Shown: positions 55,652 to 56,311 of the stretch, in pieces
How the letters are laid out: each line of letters starts with the position of its first letter
How positions within the stretch are numbered: position 1 is the first letter of the stretch
DNA from: Verrucomicrobiia bacterium
GTDB lineage: Bacteria > Verrucomicrobiota > Verrucomicrobiia > Verrucomicrobiales > DEV007
NCBI GenBank assembly: GCA_020439995.1
Contig: JAGROY010000089.1
Span: forward strand, 1 to 56,311
Direction of reading: 5' to 3'
DNA length: 56,311 bases
Notes under the pieces: generated by a model
Databases searched by the model: none
Told to the model about the DNA's origin: nothing
Seen by the model: the letters and a program-made list of their open reading frames with translations, nothing else
Made by a program: the position numbers and the translations under genes

Positions 55652-56311
55652 GTGTCATTCAGCTACGCCAGCGTTTTCCCCGCCGTTCTGCCTTCGGTAG
55701 TCGTCGCTGTACTGCTCTGTTTCCAAACCGCAACAGCAGAGCCCTCGTCGGAAGTATTGGGTGCTCAGGGCTATCCCGGCGCAGTGGCGGCGATGGAAAG
55801 TGCACTTTACGATGTCGCTGCCGCACGATTTTCAGCGCTGCTGAAATCTCCAGAATCCTCCAATTTCACAACTAGCGACGAGCAGTGGATTCTATTGCAA
55901 ATTACGATCGCACACGTCCGTGCGAATCAACCCGCAGCAGCAGCAAAGACGCTTAAGAAATTGAGGACATCGCCGGAAGCGCAGTTTTGGCGAGCTCAGA
56001 CAATGATACAGCTGGGGCAGTTCGCGGCTGCCGAAAAATTACTCGCCAGCCTCTTGGTAGAGCCCTTGCCAGAACTCAAGGATGCCAGCCTCCTTGCACA
56101 CGCTCGCGTCCTTATTGAGCTCGACCGCCTCCAGGAAGCGGTGGAAGAATTAACAACGGCCACCAAATCCACCGACGACAACGCCTCCGCACGAGCACGT
56201 GTCGGACTCGCAGAAACGCTCTTAAAAATGGGGCGGACTCAGGAAATCGAACCGATCTTTGATGGATCGACCATAGAACCTTACCAATCTCAGTTACGCT
56301 ACATCGTCGGC
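55652..56311 (+). CDS. Secreted TPR-type protein (cut off by the window end)
   Basis: A frame open from GTG 55652 to the last base (220 residues seen, incomplete at the 3' end). The N-terminus has a long hydrophobic signal (VFPAVLPSVVVAVLLCFQTATA) followed by helical repeats with TPR-like spacing (GAVAAMESALYDVAAARFSALL, FWRAQTMIQLGQFAAAEKLL, ARVLIELDRLQEAVEEL). It is probably a periplasmic protein of the same general class as the large TPR protein at 41060. No standard ATG start is seen and the assignment of the start is tentative. Confidence 0.7.
   Translation, partial: MSFSYASVFPAVLPSVVVAVLLCFQTATAEPSSEVLGAQGYPGAVAAMESALYDVAAARFSALLKSPESSNFTTSDEQWILLQITIAHVRANQPAAAAKTLKKLRTSPEAQFWRAQTMIQLGQFAAAEKLLASLLVEPLPELKDASLLAHARVLIELDRLQEAVEELTTATKSTDDNASARARVGLAETLLKMGRTQEIEPIFDGSTIEPYQSQLRYIVG

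Noticed and set aside
1..56311. CRISPR arrays, tRNA or rRNA genes, complete insertion sequences, phage genes
   Set aside because: I looked for regularly spaced repeats, cloverleaf-type sequences and transposase motifs and saw none; short or diverged tRNA genes could still have been missed by eye.

Overview
The window reads as chromosomal DNA of a member of the Planctomycetes-Verrucomicrobia-Chlamydiae group, most likely a free-living Verrucomicrobiota. The evidence is the gene content: a DUF1501 gene translationally coupled to a cytochrome-c/DUF1549/DUF1553 gene, a remnant of an arylsulfatase, a GTP-type PEP carboxykinase, an SHD1-like secreted protein, an ExbB-ExbD-ExbD-TPR operon and a post-SET methyltransferase. 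Shine-Dalgarno sequences are weak or absent in front of most genes, with clear exceptions in the ABC-transporter operon. This assignment is an inference from gene families; no rRNA or tRNA is present.

Layout. 1-10 kb: frameshifted sulfatase remnant (-), GNAT acetyltransferase (+), a one-TM protein (-), pckG (+), a gene-poor stretch, and the coupled DUF1553/DUF1501 pair (-). 10-17.4 kb: a putative lipoprotein, a double-domain GDSL/SGNH hydrolase, a Dabb-domain protein, an RluA/RluD-type pseudouridine synthase, a hybrid sensor kinase/response regulator, a secreted protein of unknown function and a LolA-like protein. 17.4-24.2 kb: a GT39-type membrane glycosyltransferase followed directly by a GT2 polyprenyl-phosphate sugar transferase, a winged-helix/PD-(D/E)XK-like protein that seems to have lost a catalytic residue, an M81 (MlrC-like) metallopeptidase coupled to an NlpC/P60 lipoprotein, and a pilin-like protein behind a strong promoter and a CRP-type palindrome. 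24.4-33.3 kb: a transglutaminase-like protein, then a tightly packed operon (read right to left) of a GntR/YtrA regulator, an ABC ATPase and four membrane proteins that appear to be split, fused and duplicated versions of one permease. An 80-bp palindromic element sits inside the coding start of one of them.

33.4-46 kb: ada, a CPBP protease with a sugar-isomerase-like TIM-barrel protein, a small basic AT-hook-like protein with its own terminator, a CPA1 Na+/H+ antiporter with a DUF1015 protein, another NlpC/P60 protein, and the ExbB/ExbD/ExbD/TPR/secreted-protein operon. 46-56.3 kb: a SET-domain protein with a lysine-rich tail, two paralogous MFS transporters flanking an SHD1-like secreted protein, a PQQ-type beta-propeller, a GAF/PAS sensor kinase, apt, and a TPR protein cut by the window end.

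The clearest candidates for something unusual are the permease cluster with its embedded palindrome, the apparently inactivated nuclease-like protein, the glycosyltransferase that lacks a usable standard start codon, and the SET protein with a histone-H1-like tail. I found no CRISPR array, complete insertion sequence, phage or defence island.
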